A DNA stretch of 64,000 bases. Origin: Curtobacterium sp. GC_Cur_3 (lineage in GTDB: Bacteria; Actinomycetota; Actinomycetes; Actinomycetales; Microbacteriaceae). The DNA lies in contig NZ_JALNUI010000001.1 of assembly GCF_026544205.1 (NCBI RefSeq), forward strand, positions 62,001 to 126,000. Direction: 5' to 3'. The position numbers were made by a program, and so were the translations under genes. The notes under the pieces were generated by a model. The model saw only the letters and a list, made by a program, of their open reading frames with translations, had not been told where the DNA came from and searched no databases. Position 1 is the first letter of the stretch, and every line of letters begins with the position of its first letter. Shown here in pieces: positions 37,459 to 47,053 of the stretch.

Positions 37459-38997
37459 ATGTCACCGGTGGCGATCACCCCGGAGCACAACCCGCTCCGG
37501 CTGCCCACGGACCGTCGACTGAACCGGATCGCGGGTCCGAGCACCCTCATCATCTTCGGCGTGACGGGCGACCTGTCCCGCAAGAAGTTGATGCCCGCGG
37601 TCTACGACCTCGCGAACCGAGGGCTCCTGCCCCCGGGGTTCGCGCTGGTCGGGTTCGCTCGGCGTGACTGGGAGGACCAGGACTTCTCCCAGCTCGTCCA
37701 CGACGCGGTCAAGGAACACTCCAGGACCCCCTTCGACGAGGACGTCTGGCGGCAGCTCGAACAGGGCATCCGCTTCGTCCAGGGGTCGTTCGACGACCCC
37801 GAGGCCTTCGTCCAGCTCAAGGAGACCGTCGACGCCCTCGACGCCGAGCGAGGCACCCTGGGGAACCACGCGTTCTACCTGTCCATCCCGCCCAAGATGT
37901 TCCCGGTCGTCACCGAGCAGCTCAAGCTGTCCGGCCTGACGGACAAGCCCGAGGGCTCGTGGAGCCGCGTCGTCGTGGAGAAGCCCTTCGGGTCCGACCT
38001 CCGCACCGCGCGTGAGCTCAACGCGATCGTCGAGAGCGTCTTCGCGCCCGACGACGTCTTCCGCATCGACCACTACCTCGGCAAGGAGACGGTCCAGAAC
38101 CTCCTGACGCTGCGGTTCGCGAACCAGATGTACGAACCCATCTGGAACTCGAACTACGTGGACCACGTGCAGATCACGATGGCCGAGGACATCGGCGTCG
38201 CCGGGCGTGCCGCGTACTACGACGGCATCGGAGCGGCGCGCGACGTCATCCAGAACCACCTGCTGCAGCTCCTCGCCCTCACGGCGATGGAGGAGCCCGT
38301 CTCGTTCAAGGCCGGACACCTCCGCGCCGAGAAGGAGAAGGTGCTCTCCGCGGTCGAGCTCCCGGAGGACCTGTCCACCGCCACCGCTCGCGGCCAGTAC
38401 TCCGGCGGCTGGCAGGGCGGCGAGAAGGTCCTCGGGTTCCTGGACGAAGCGGGCATGAACCCCGAGTCCACGACCGAGACCTTCGCCGCGGTGAAGCTCA
38501 ACATCGCGACCCGTCGCTGGCAGGGCGTGCCGTTCTACCTGCGCGCCGGCAAGCGGCTCGGCCGCCGCGTGACCGAGATCGCGATCGTGTTCAAGCGCGT
38601 CCCGGAGGCCGTGTTCGGCATCCCGCAGTCCCCCCTCGGCCAGAACGCACTCGTCGTCCGAGTCCAGCCGGACGAGGGCGTCACGCTCCGCTTCGGCTCG
38701 AAGGTCCCCGGCGTCGGCACGCAGGTACGCGACGTGACGATGGACTTCGGCTACGGTCACGCGTTCACCGAGGCATCCCCCGAGGCCTACGAGCGACTCA
38801 TCCTCGACGTGCTCCTCGGTGACCCGCCGCTGTTCCCGCGGCACCAGGAGGTCGAGCTGTCCTGGAAGATCCTCGACCCCATCGAGGAGTTCTGGGCCAC
38901 GCAGGGCCAGCCCGAGCAGTACCGCCCCGGGACGTGGGGTCCGGCTTCGGCCGACGACCTCCTCGCCCGCGACGGCCGGACCTGGAGGCGTCCATGA
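37459..38997 (+). CDS. zwf: Glucose-6-phosphate 1-dehydrogenase
   Basis: First step of the oxidative pentose phosphate pathway, making NADPH. 512 residues, full length. The nucleotide-binding GVTGDLSRKKL and the catalytic RIDHYLGKE (conserved His and Lys) are intact. FYLRAGKRLGRRVTEIAI lies in the C-terminal domain. ATG 37459 has an AAAGGAG ribosome binding site. The stop overlaps the opcA ATG (ATGA), matching their functional partnership. Confidence 0.98.
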   Translation: MSPVAITPEHNPLRLPTDRRLNRIAGPSTLIIFGVTGDLSRKKLMPAVYDLANRGLLPPGFALVGFARRDWEDQDFSQLVHDAVKEHSRTPFDEDVWRQLEQGIRFVQGSFDDPEAFVQLKETVDALDAERGTLGNHAFYLSIPPKMFPVVTEQLKLSGLTDKPEGSWSRVVVEKPFGSDLRTARELNAIVESVFAPDDVFRIDHYLGKETVQNLLTLRFANQMYEPIWNSNYVDHVQITMAEDIGVAGRAAYYDGIGAARDVIQNHLLQLLALTAMEEPVSFKAGHLRAEKEKVLSAVELPEDLSTATARGQYSGGWQGGEKVLGFLDEAGMNPESTTETFAAVKLNIATRRWQGVPFYLRAGKRLGRRVTEIAIVFKRVPEAVFGIPQSPLGQNALVVRVQPDEGVTLRFGSKVPGVGTQVRDVTMDFGYGHAFTEASPEAYERLILDVLLGDPPLFPRHQEVELSWKILDPIEEFWATQGQPEQYRPGTWGPASADDLLARDGRTWRRP

Positions 38998-39938
38998 AGA
39001 TCGACCTGCCCAACACCACGGTCTCGAAGATCCAGAAGACCCTCGTCCACATCCGCGAGGAGGGGGGCGCGGTCGCACTCGGCCGAGTCCTCACGCTGAT
39101 CATCTCGACGGCCCTCGGCCACGAGGAAGAGGCGATCGCGGCGGCGAACGAGGCATCCCGCGAGCACCCGATGCGCGTGATCATCGTGTCGAAGAACGAC
39201 GGTGACATCGCGTCGCCCGGCCGTCTCGACGCGCAGATCCGCGTGGGGAGCGACGCCGGCGCCAGCGAGGTCATCGTCCTGCGTGCCTACGGTGAGACGG
39301 CCACCGACGAGGAGAGCCTCGTCACCGGTCTGCTCCTGCCGGATGCGCCGGTCGTCGCCTGGTGGCCCGGGATCGCACCGCCGAAGCCGGCCGAGTCCTC
39401 CCTCGGGCGCATCGCCCAGCGGCGGATCACCGACGCCGCCGCCCAACGGGATCCGAACACGGCGATCACCGCCCTGGGCGAGTCGTACGTGCCCGGCGAC
39501 ACCGACTTCGCGTGGACGCGTCTGACGCTGTGGCGGAACCAGCTCGCCGCGGCGCTCGACCAGCCGCCGTACGAGCCGGTCACCGGCGTCGAGGTCTCCG
39601 GAGCGAGCGACAGCCCGTCGACGTTCCTCCTCGCCGCCTGGCTCCAGCTGCAGCTCCAGGTGCCCGTCTCGGTCGTCACGTCGCCCCGCGCGACGGGCTC
39701 GAGCGGCATCCACGGCGTCACGCTGGCCCGTGAGTCCGGCGACATAGAGCTCGAACGCTCCCTCGTCGACGTGGCGACGCTGTCGATGCCCGGTCAGCCG
39801 GTGCACGACCTGTCGCTGCCACGCCGGAACCTGCGTGACTGCCTCGCCGAGGAACTCCGTAGACTCGACCCCGACGTCCTCTTCGGAGACGTCGTCAAGC
39901 ACGGCGTGGCACAGCTCCGCGACTCGCTCGCGAGCTGA
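38994..39938 (+). CDS. opcA: OpcA, glucose-6-phosphate dehydrogenase assembly protein
   Basis: Activator/assembly factor for Zwf, known from cyanobacteria and actinobacteria. 314 residues. The N-terminal half has LPNTTVSKIQKTLVHIREEGGAVALGRVLTLI, then RVIIVSKNDGD; the C-terminal half has SPSTFLLAAWLQLQL. ATG 38994 overlaps the zwf stop and follows GGAGGCG. Confidence 0.95.
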   Translation: MKIDLPNTTVSKIQKTLVHIREEGGAVALGRVLTLIISTALGHEEEAIAAANEASREHPMRVIIVSKNDGDIASPGRLDAQIRVGSDAGASEVIVLRAYGETATDEESLVTGLLLPDAPVVAWWPGIAPPKPAESSLGRIAQRRITDAAAQRDPNTAITALGESYVPGDTDFAWTRLTLWRNQLAAALDQPPYEPVTGVEVSGASDSPSTFLLAAWLQLQLQVPVSVVTSPRATGSSGIHGVTLARESGDIELERSLVDVATLSMPGQPVHDLSLPRRNLRDCLAEELRRLDPDVLFGDVVKHGVAQLRDSLAS

Positions 39939-40047
39939 CCAGCACCACCGCGGTCCGACCGTCCCGCCCCTGTCGTCACGGCAGGGGCGGACCGGACGGG
40001 CCGACCGCGACCACATCCTCTGGCCGCTCCACGAACACGGGAGTCAC

Positions 40048-40818
40048 GTGACCAACGAACGGCGGGTGCTGGTGCACCCGGACAAGCAGGCCCTCGGCGC
40101 GTCCGTCGCCGCACGCTTCATCACGAAGATCATCGACGTGCTGGACGAGCAGGAGCGGGCGGACATCGCCATCAGCGGTGGGTCGGTGTCCACACTGGTC
40201 CTCGCCGCGATCGGGCAGTCGCAGGCTCGTGAGAGCGTCGACTGGTCGAAGGTGCACGTCTGGTGGGTCGACGAGCGCTGGGCTCCGGAGGGCGACGCCG
40301 ACCGGAACATCACGGGCACGCAGTCCGACTTCTTCGACCACGTCGGCATCCCCGCGGAGAACATCCACCCGATGGCCGCGTCCGACGCCGGACTCAGCAT
40401 CGACGAGGCCGCCGCGCAGTACGAGCGTGAGCTCCAGGCTGCAGCGCCTGACTCCGCCATCGCGCCGAAGTTCGACATCACCCTGCTCGGGGTCGGCCCG
40501 GACGGGCACACCGCGTCGCTGTTCCCGGAGTTCCCGCAGCTCACGGTGACCGACCACGTGGTCGTGCCGGTCGACGACTCCCCCAAGCCGCCGCCGCAGC
40601 GTCTCACCCTGACCTACCCGGCGATCAACGCGTCGCAGCGGGTGTGGGTCATCCTGTCCGGCGCCGAGAAGGCCTCGGTCCTCGGGCTCGCCCTCGCGGG
40701 TGCCTCCGTCGACGAGGTCCCCGTCGGTGGCGTGCAGGGTCGCAAGCGCACCGTCTTCTTCGTGGACCAGGACGCCGCCCGCGACGTCCCGGAGAACCTC
40801 ATCGCGTCGACCTACTGA
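40048..40818 (+). CDS. pgl: 6-phosphogluconolactonase
   Basis: Hydrolyses 6-phosphogluconolactone after Zwf. 256 residues of the DevB/NagB-like fold: ISGGSVSTLVLAAI, VHVWWVDERWAP and LLGVGPDGHTASLFP (catalytic His region) are present. GTG 40048 is chosen because it opens at TNERRVLVHPDKQ. The 109-bp gap after opcA holds no clear promoter. It closes the plus-strand operon and meets rbpA head-on across a palindrome-rich spacer. Confidence 0.96.
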   Translation: MTNERRVLVHPDKQALGASVAARFITKIIDVLDEQERADIAISGGSVSTLVLAAIGQSQARESVDWSKVHVWWVDERWAPEGDADRNITGTQSDFFDHVGIPAENIHPMAASDAGLSIDEAAAQYERELQAAAPDSAIAPKFDITLLGVGPDGHTASLFPEFPQLTVTDHVVVPVDDSPKPPPQRLTLTYPAINASQRVWVILSGAEKASVLGLALAGASVDEVPVGGVQGRKRTVFFVDQDAARDVPENLIASTY

Positions 40819-40827
40819 CGCACCCCG

Positions 40828-40871
40828 CAGACGGGAGGCCCGGTGCCAGCTGGCACCGGGCCTCCCGTCTG
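40828..40871. repeat. Palindrome A, copy 2 (likely pgl terminator)
   Basis: A perfect 44-bp palindrome with no spacer (arms 40828-40849 and 40850-40871). The arm starts cagacgggaggcc and the centre is GCCAGCTGGC, as in copy 1 at 24801-24848. It lies nine bases after the pgl stop. Confidence 0.9.
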
Positions 40872-40896
40872 TCTGTGGTCACCCCGCGTGTGCCCC

Positions 40897-40958
40897 GGTG
40901 AGATCGCACTTGGTGTCGGCTCCTCACTGCGCGAGGCGACACCAAGTGCGATCTCACC
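40897..40958. repeat. Dispersed palindrome B, copy 2
   Basis: A perfect 22-bp inverted repeat (arms 40897-40918 and 40937-40958) around an 18-base loop. The arm starts ggtgagatcgcacttggtgt. It differs from copy 1 (24718-24777) by a compensated base change in the stem (C to G against G to C). Confidence 0.92.
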
Positions 40959-40974
40959 AGAGCGCACGACACGA

Positions 40975-41009
40975 CGAAGGCCCCCGCACCATCGGTGCGG
41001 GGGCCTTCG
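40975..41009. terminator. rbpA terminator
   Basis: A perfect 16-bp stem (arms 40975-40990 and 40994-41009) with a 3-base loop, starting cgaaggcccccgc, 14 bases past the rbpA stop on the minus strand. Confidence 0.88.
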
Positions 41010-41023
41010 TGTGGAACTGGTGC

Positions 41024-41383
41024 CTACTTCGCGGTGCCGCGACGCTGGCGGAGCTGCTGCAGCGCGTCTTCGAGGAGCTGGGCTGCCTCTTCCTCGGTGC
41101 GGCGCTCCTTCACGTACGCGAGGTGCGTCTTGTAGGGCTCGGTCTTGGAGACCACGGGCGGGTTCTCCTTGTCGCGGCCGGCCGGGAGCCCGCTGGACGG
41201 CGAGTCGACCGTCTCGGGGATCTCCTCGTCGGGGAGGGTCGCGGAGAAGTACCGCACGACCTCGTTCCCGAGGGCGTCCCAGTACGAGATCGCCACGCGC
41301 TCTGCCTGGACCCCACGGTCCTGCTCCCCCATCGGGCCCGCGCCGACGCGAGACCCTCGGATTGCACTGCCTCCGGATGCCAT
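41024..41383 (-). CDS. rbpA: RNA polymerase-binding protein RbpA, zinc ligands absent
   Basis: Actinobacterial transcription factor that binds the sigma factor and RNA polymerase and promotes open complex formation. 119 residues. The family N-terminus GSAIRGSRVGAGPMGE and the basic linker/SID block NPPVVSKTEPYKTHLAYVKERR are clear. In most RbpA proteins the core domain has Cys and His zinc ligands (C...H...CPxCG). Here the matching region is SYWDALGNEV and DSPSSGLPAG, with no cysteine in the whole protein, so a zinc-free fold is expected. ATG 41383 lies three bases after the secG stop. Confidence 0.93.
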   Translation of the reverse strand: MASGGSAIRGSRVGAGPMGEQDRGVQAERVAISYWDALGNEVVRYFSATLPDEEIPETVDSPSSGLPAGRDKENPPVVSKTEPYKTHLAYVKERRTEEEAAQLLEDALQQLRQRRGTAK

Positions 41384-41386
41384 GGC

Positions 41387-41638
41387 TCAGCTCCCCGCTG
41401 TGAACTTGTTGATGAGACCGAGCACGATGATGCTCGTGATCCACAGGAGACCGAGGATCACCGTGATGCGGTTCAGGTTGCGCTCGGCCACGCCGGACGC
41501 CCCGAGGTTGCTCGTCACGCCACCGCCGAACATGTCGGAGAGGCCGCCACCGCGGCCCTTGTGCAGCAGGATGAGGAGCGTGAGCAGGAGGCTCGTGATA
41601 GCGAGCAGGACCTGCAGCACGACGGAGAGTATCGCCAC
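41387..41638 (-). CDS. secG: Preprotein translocase subunit SecG
   Basis: Small accessory subunit of the SecYEG channel, 83 residues. Two transmembrane helices (about 2-24 and 58-78) flank the conserved loop HKGRGGGLSDMFGGGVTSNLGASGVAERNLNRIT. The position between tpiA and rbpA is the usual actinobacterial one. ATG 41638. Confidence 0.96.
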   Translation of the reverse strand: MAILSVVLQVLLAITSLLLTLLILLHKGRGGGLSDMFGGGVTSNLGASGVAERNLNRITVILGLLWITSIIVLGLINKFTAGS

Positions 41639-41671
41639 GACGTACCTTTCGTGTCAGTCAGCCGTACCAGT

Positions 41672-41700
41672 GTACCGGCCGAGCAGGGCTCGGCCGGTAC
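41672..41700. terminator. Hairpin between tpiA and secG
   Basis: A perfect 12-bp stem (arms 41672-41683 and 41689-41700, gtaccggccgag and its complement) with a 5-base loop. It lies 42 bases after the tpiA stop and may attenuate readthrough into secG-rbpA. Confidence 0.7.
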
Positions 41701-41742
41701 CGGCGCGGGAGTGGTGCGGGAGCAGGTGCCCCAGGTGCGGTG

Positions 41743-42522
41743 TCAGAGCCCGACGTGCTGGCGGAACCGCGCGATCGCGGCGAACTCCTGCACGTCGAGC
41801 GACGCCCCGCCGACGAGCGCGCCGTCGACGTCGGGCTCGCGGAGGAACCCCGCGATGTTGCCGGACTTGACCGAGCCGCCGTAGAGCACCCGCGTCGCCG
41901 CGGCTGCATCCTCGCCCCAGGCCGCAGCGATCCCACGACGGAGTGCGGCGCACTCGTCCTGGGCCTGCTCGGCCGTGGCGGCCTGCCCGGAGCCGATGGC
42001 CCAGACCGGCTCGTAGGCGACGACGATCTCGGAGGACGGCACGGTGTCGAGGACGACCTGCAGCTGCTCGACCGGGACGATCCCGGGGCCGCGCTCGTCG
42101 CGCTGCTCCCCGGTCTCGCCGACACAGACGATCGGCACGAGCCCGTGCTTGACGGCCGCGGCGGTCTTGGCGGCGACGACCTGGTCGGTCTCCCCGTGCA
42201 TCGTGCGGCGCTCGGAGTGCCCGACGATCACGTAGGCGGCGTCGAGCGCGGCCAGGAACGCACCGGACACGTCACCGGTGTACGCGCCCGAGTCGTGCTG
42301 CGACAGGTCCTGGGCGCCGAAGCGGATCGGGAGCTTGTCGGCGGAGATGAGCGTCTGCACGCTGCGCAGGTCCGTGAAGGGCGGGAACACCGCGACCTCG
42401 ACGTCGTCGAAGTCGTGGCGGGCGTCCTTCAGCGTCCATGCGAGCTTCTGCACGGTCGCGATGGCCTGCAGATGATCGAGGTTCATCTTCCAGTTGCCGG
42501 CAATCAGCGGCGTGCGGCTCAT
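41743..42522 (-). CDS. tpiA: Triosephosphate isomerase
   Basis: Interconverts DHAP and glyceraldehyde-3-phosphate. 259 residues, the normal length. The catalytic set is intact: GNWKMN (Asn, Lys) at the N-terminus, VIVGHSERR (His), [11 protein letters not shown] (Glu) and [10 protein letters not shown] for phosphate binding. ATG 42522 overlaps the TGA of a 16-codon mini-ORF that copies this gene's own 5' end, so the link to pgk runs through that mini-ORF. Confidence 0.97.
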   Translation of the reverse strand: MSRTPLIAGNWKMNLDHLQAIATVQKLAWTLKDARHDFDDVEVAVFPPFTDLRSVQTLISADKLPIRFGAQDLSQHDSGAYTGDVSGAFLAALDAAYVIVGHSERRTMHGETDQVVAAKTAAAVKHGLVPIVCVGETGEQRDERGPGIVPVEQLQVVLDTVPSSEIVVAYEPVWAIGSGQAATAEQAQDECAALRRGIAAAWGEDAAAATRVLYGGSVKSGNIAGFLREPDVDGALVGGASLDVQEFAAIARFRQHVGL

Positions 42523-42569
42523 GCTGCACCATCCCGTGCGTTGTCGGCGATCAGCGGCGTACGGCTCAT
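42519..42569 (-). CDS. 16-codon mini-ORF, a duplicated fragment of the tpiA 5' end
   Basis: Translation gives [16 protein letters not shown], then TGA. The first ten codons match tpiA ([10 protein letters not shown]) at 27 of 30 bases. The ATG (42569) overlaps the pgk stop as ATGA, and the TGA overlaps the tpiA ATG as ATGA. The two ATGs are 47 bases apart, so the duplication shifted the frame. It may be a relic of a tandem duplication that still passes ribosomes from pgk to tpiA. Translation is inference. Confidence 0.6.
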   Translation of the reverse strand: MSRTPLIADNARDGAA

Positions 42570-43783
42570 GCGGACCACCCCAGGGCTTCGAGACCGGGGA
42601 GCGACTTGCCCTCGAGGAACTCGAGGCTCGCACCACCACCGGTGGAGATGTGCCCGAACTGGTCGTCCGTGAACCCGAGGGACCGGACCGCTGCGGCCGA
42701 GTCGCCACCACCGACGACGCCGAGGCCGTCGACCTCGGTCAGCGCCTGGGCGACGGTCTTCGTGCCGGCGGCGAAGGCCGGGAACTCGAACACGCCCATC
42801 GGGCCGTTCCAGAAGACGGTCTTCGATCCGGACACGGCCTTCGCGAACCGCGCTGCGGTCTCGGGGCCGATGTCGAGGCCGATGCCGTCGGCGCCGAACG
42901 AGGAGGACTCGATCGCGTCGGCCGGGACCGTCTCGTGGTCGGCGTCCGCGGCGAACCCGGAGGCCACCACGACGTCGGTCGGCAGGTCGATCGTGACGCC
43001 GAGCTCCTTCGCCCGCGAGACGTACTCGCGGACGACGTCGAGCTGGTCCTGCTCGAGCAGCGACTTCGCCACCCCGTGGCCCGCTGCGGCCAGGAAGGTG
43101 AAGAGCATGCCGCCGCCGATGCAGAGCGTGTCGACCTTGGGCAGGATGTGGTCGATGACCCCGAGCTTGTCGCTGACCTTCGAGCCGCCGAGCACCACCG
43201 TGTAGGGGCGCTCCGGGTCCTTGGTCAGCCGCTCGAGCACGGTGAGCTCCTGCTCGATGAGCTGCCCGGCCGCGGACGGCAGGGCGGAGGCCAGCTCGTA
43301 CACGGAGGCCTGCTTGCGGTGCACGACGCCGAAGCCGTCGGACACGAAGGCGTCACCGAGAGCGGCGATGCGCTCCGCGAAGGCACTGCGCTCGGCGGCG
43401 TCCTTCGAGGTCTCCTCCGGGTTGAAGCGGAGGTTCTCGAGCAGCAGGACGTCACCGTCCTCGAGGTCCTCGGCGGCCGCGGTGGCCTCGTCGCCGACGG
43501 TCTCGCCGACGAAGGTCACCGGCTTCCCGAGCAGCTCCGAGAGCCGCTGGGCGACCGGCGCGAGCGAGAACTCGGGCTTGGGTTCGCCGTCGGGACGACC
43601 GAGGTGGGAGATCACGATGACCCGCGCACCGGCGGTGATCAGCGTGTTCAACGTGGTGAGCGACGCCCGCACGCGGCCGTCGTCCGTGATCGTGCCGTCC
43701 TTGAGCGGGACGTTCAGGTCACAGCGGACGACGACACGCTTGCCGGCGAGGTCGCCGAGGTCCTCGAGGGTGCGGAGAGTCAT
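42566..43783 (-). CDS. pgk: Phosphoglycerate kinase
   Basis: Makes ATP from 1,3-bisphosphoglycerate. 405 residues. The N-domain has [14 protein letters not shown] and ISHLGRPDG for 3-phosphoglycerate. The C-domain has [24 protein letters not shown] and [10 protein letters not shown] for ATP. ATG 43783 starts three bases after the gap stop. A run of minus-strand genes gap-pgk-tpiA-secG-rbpA is the standard actinobacterial glycolysis operon. Confidence 0.98.
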   Translation of the reverse strand: MTLRTLEDLGDLAGKRVVVRCDLNVPLKDGTITDDGRVRASLTTLNTLITAGARVIVISHLGRPDGEPKPEFSLAPVAQRLSELLGKPVTFVGETVGDEATAAAEDLEDGDVLLLENLRFNPEETSKDAAERSAFAERIAALGDAFVSDGFGVVHRKQASVYELASALPSAAGQLIEQELTVLERLTKDPERPYTVVLGGSKVSDKLGVIDHILPKVDTLCIGGGMLFTFLAAAGHGVAKSLLEQDQLDVVREYVSRAKELGVTIDLPTDVVVASGFAADADHETVPADAIESSSFGADGIGLDIGPETAARFAKAVSGSKTVFWNGPMGVFEFPAFAAGTKTVAQALTEVDGLGVVGGGDSAAAVRSLGFTDDQFGHISTGGGASLEFLEGKSLPGLEALGWSA

Positions 43784-43786
43784 GTG

Positions 43787-44902
<1,116 letters not shown>

Positions 44903-44956
44903 CTAGCAGTCAGCGCCCCACACGCCGCCTGGACGACGTCGACCGTGCAGCGGGTG

Positions 44957-45937
44957 TCAGACGCCCTCGAGCTCCTCCGGCACGCTGGCCTCGGTGCCCG
45001 GGACGTCGAGCTCGACGGCACGCTTGTCGGCCATCGCCAGCAGGCGACGGATGCGGCCGGCGATGGCGTCCTTCGTCATGGGCGGGTCCGCGTGCTGGCC
45101 CAGCTCGTCGAGCGAGGCGTCGCGGTGCTGCAGGCGGAGCGAGCCGGCGTACTGCAGGTGGTCGGGGACCTCGTCGCCGAGGATCTCGAGGGCACGCTCG
45201 ACCCGGGCGCACGCCGCGACGGCAGCCTGGGCGGAGCGGCGGAGGTTGGCGTCGTCGAAGTTCACGAGGCGGTTGGCGGTGGCCCGGACCTCGCGGCGCT
45301 GGCGCATCTCCTCCCACTCGGCGGTGGTGCGCGCGGCGCCCATGACGGTGAGCATCTGCCCGATGGCCTCGCCGTCGCGGATGACGACGCGGTGCACCCC
45401 GCGGACCTCGCGGCCCTTCGCGGCGACGCCGAGGCGCGAGGCGGCTCCCACCAGGGCCATCGCTGCCTCGTTGCCAGGGCAGGTGACCTCGAGCGCGGCG
45501 GCTCGGCCCGGGTCGGTCAGGGTGCCGGCGGCGAGGAAGGCACCGCGCCAGATGGCGGCCAGGTCCTCGCGGTTGCCCGTGGTCAGGCGGTTCGGGAGCC
45601 CGCGCACGGGTCGGCGACGGGCGTCCATCAGGCCGGTCTGGCGGGCGAGGGTCTCCCCCGCTTCGAGGACGCGGACCAGGTAGCGGGTGCCGCGACGAGC
45701 CGAGGCGGTCGAGCCGACCGAGGCCTCGCTCCGCACGCCGTAGAGCTCGGCGAGGTCCTTGCGCACGCGGTGCACGATGATCCGGGTGTCGAGCTCGACC
45801 TCGACGGCGATCCTGCCGGAGATGACGTGCAGGCCACCCGCGAACCGGAGGATCGTCGCGAGTTCGGCGGCACGGACCGTGTTGCGGCCCACGACGACCC
45901 TGGCCAGTTCGTCCTTGACCTCGGCAGTCAACGGCAC
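44957..45937 (-). CDS. whiA: DNA-binding protein WhiA
   Basis: Sporulation/cell-division regulator family protein of Gram-positive bacteria, 326 residues. The N-terminal LAGLIDADG-like domain begins [12 protein letters not shown] and has [26 protein letters not shown] marks the second repeat. A helix-turn-helix lies at the C-terminus ([29 protein letters not shown]). In non-sporulating actinobacteria it controls cell-cycle genes. It lies between rapZ and gap. The usual neighbour yvcK is missing here. Confidence 0.95.
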   Translation of the reverse strand: MPLTAEVKDELARVVVGRNTVRAAELATILRFAGGLHVISGRIAVEVELDTRIIVHRVRKDLAELYGVRSEASVGSTASARRGTRYLVRVLEAGETLARQTGLMDARRRPVRGLPNRLTTGNREDLAAIWRGAFLAAGTLTDPGRAAALEVTCPGNEAAMALVGAASRLGVAAKGREVRGVHRVVIRDGEAIGQMLTVMGAARTTAEWEEMRQRREVRATANRLVNFDDANLRRSAQAAVAACARVERALEILGDEVPDHLQYAGSLRLQHRDASLDELGQHADPPMTKDAIAGRIRRLLAMADKRAVELDVPGTEASVPEELEGV

Positions 45938-46015
45938 AGCATCATTCCTAACGTTTCTGGTGGTGGGGCTCGTCGGTCCCGTTGGCGCACCCGTGTGCAG
46001 CGGCCGGTGGGACGG

Positions 46016-46903
46016 TCACTCCCGGCCGAGATCTCGGTTCTTCACACGCACGGCGACGTTGGGCATCCCGCGGAGGACGCTCGCCAACTCGGCGACGATG
46101 GCGACCGAGCGGTGCTTCCCGCCGGTACAGCCGATGGCGATCGTAGCGTGTCTTTTGTTCTCCCGCTGGTACCCGGCGAGCACGGGCTCGAGCACGGCGG
46201 CGTACCGGTCGACGAACTGCCGGGCCCCCGACTGGGCCAGCACGTAGTCCGAGACCGGCTCGTCGAGGCCGGTGTGCTCGCGGAGTTCCGGCACCCAGTA
46301 GGGGTTCGGGATGAACCGGACGTCGGCGACCATGTCGGCGTCCGTCGGCAGCCCGTACTTGAAGCCGAAGCTCATCAGCGTGACCTGGACACCGGTGAAG
46401 CGGTCCTCGGCGAACTTCTCGGTGATGGTGTTCGCGAGTTGGTGGATGTTCAGGTCGGACGTGTCGATGATCACGTCGGAGGCCTCGCGCAGCCCGAGCA
46501 GCCGGGTGCGCTCCCGCGCGATGCCGTCGAGGAGGGTGTCCTCACCCTGGAGCGGATGGGGTCGACGCACCTGCTCGAACCGTCGCACGAGGACCTGGTC
46601 CGTCGCTTCGAGGAACAGCACGCGGACCCGCGCCGACGTGCTCGACCGGAGCTGCTCGACCGCGTGCTCCGGAGCCGTGAAGTAGCGCCCACCGCGGACG
46701 TCCACCACCGCGGCGAGCTTCGGGATCTTCTCCCCCGCACGGTCGGCCAGGTCGGTGAGCGGCCCGAGCATCTGGGTCGGCAGGTTGTCGACGACGTACC
46801 AGTCGAGGTCCTCGAGCGCCTTGCCGACCGTCGAGCGGCCGGCACCGGACATCCCGGTGACGATGAGGACGTCGTGCTGGGGCTTCGGTTCGGTGTCCGT
46901 CAT
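46016..46903 (-). CDS. rapZ: RapZ-type P-loop nucleotide-binding protein (YvcJ/RNase adapter family)
   Basis: Cytoplasmic P-loop protein of 295 residues. Walker A is GMSGAGRST (about 17-25), followed by DLDWYVVDNLP. The C-terminal domain has SFGFKYGLPTDADMVADVRFIPNPYW and GCTGGKHRSVAI. In E. coli RapZ controls glmS sRNA decay; in Gram-positives the homologue YvcJ binds nucleotides and its role is less clear. The start is ATG 46903. Position upstream of whiA is conserved. Confidence 0.95.
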   Translation of the reverse strand: MTDTEPKPQHDVLIVTGMSGAGRSTVGKALEDLDWYVVDNLPTQMLGPLTDLADRAGEKIPKLAAVVDVRGGRYFTAPEHAVEQLRSSTSARVRVLFLEATDQVLVRRFEQVRRPHPLQGEDTLLDGIARERTRLLGLREASDVIIDTSDLNIHQLANTITEKFAEDRFTGVQVTLMSFGFKYGLPTDADMVADVRFIPNPYWVPELREHTGLDEPVSDYVLAQSGARQFVDRYAAVLEPVLAGYQRENKRHATIAIGCTGGKHRSVAIVAELASVLRGMPNVAVRVKNRDLGRE

Positions 46904-46961
46904 CTGGGAGATGTGCTCCGTCGTCGCTGCCCGGGCGCGTCGCCCGGGTGGTCCGGTGGCC

Positions 46962-46978
46962 CGCAGAGCGGGCCGTGG
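46962..46978. other. Small hairpin in the uvrC-rapZ spacer
   Basis: ggcccgc-aga-gcgggcc is a perfect 7-bp stem in the 150-bp spacer between the rapZ start and the uvrC stop. A second weak stem (gcccgggcgcgtcgcccggg) lies at about 46929-46950. They may be weak terminators of uvrC or leader structure of rapZ. Confidence 0.4.
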
Positions 46979-47053
46979 GTCTGGTGGCTCGGCGTCAAGG
47001 CTACCGTCCGGCAGGGGCGAGCGGACGGGCCGGCCTGGAGGCTCGTGGTGACG

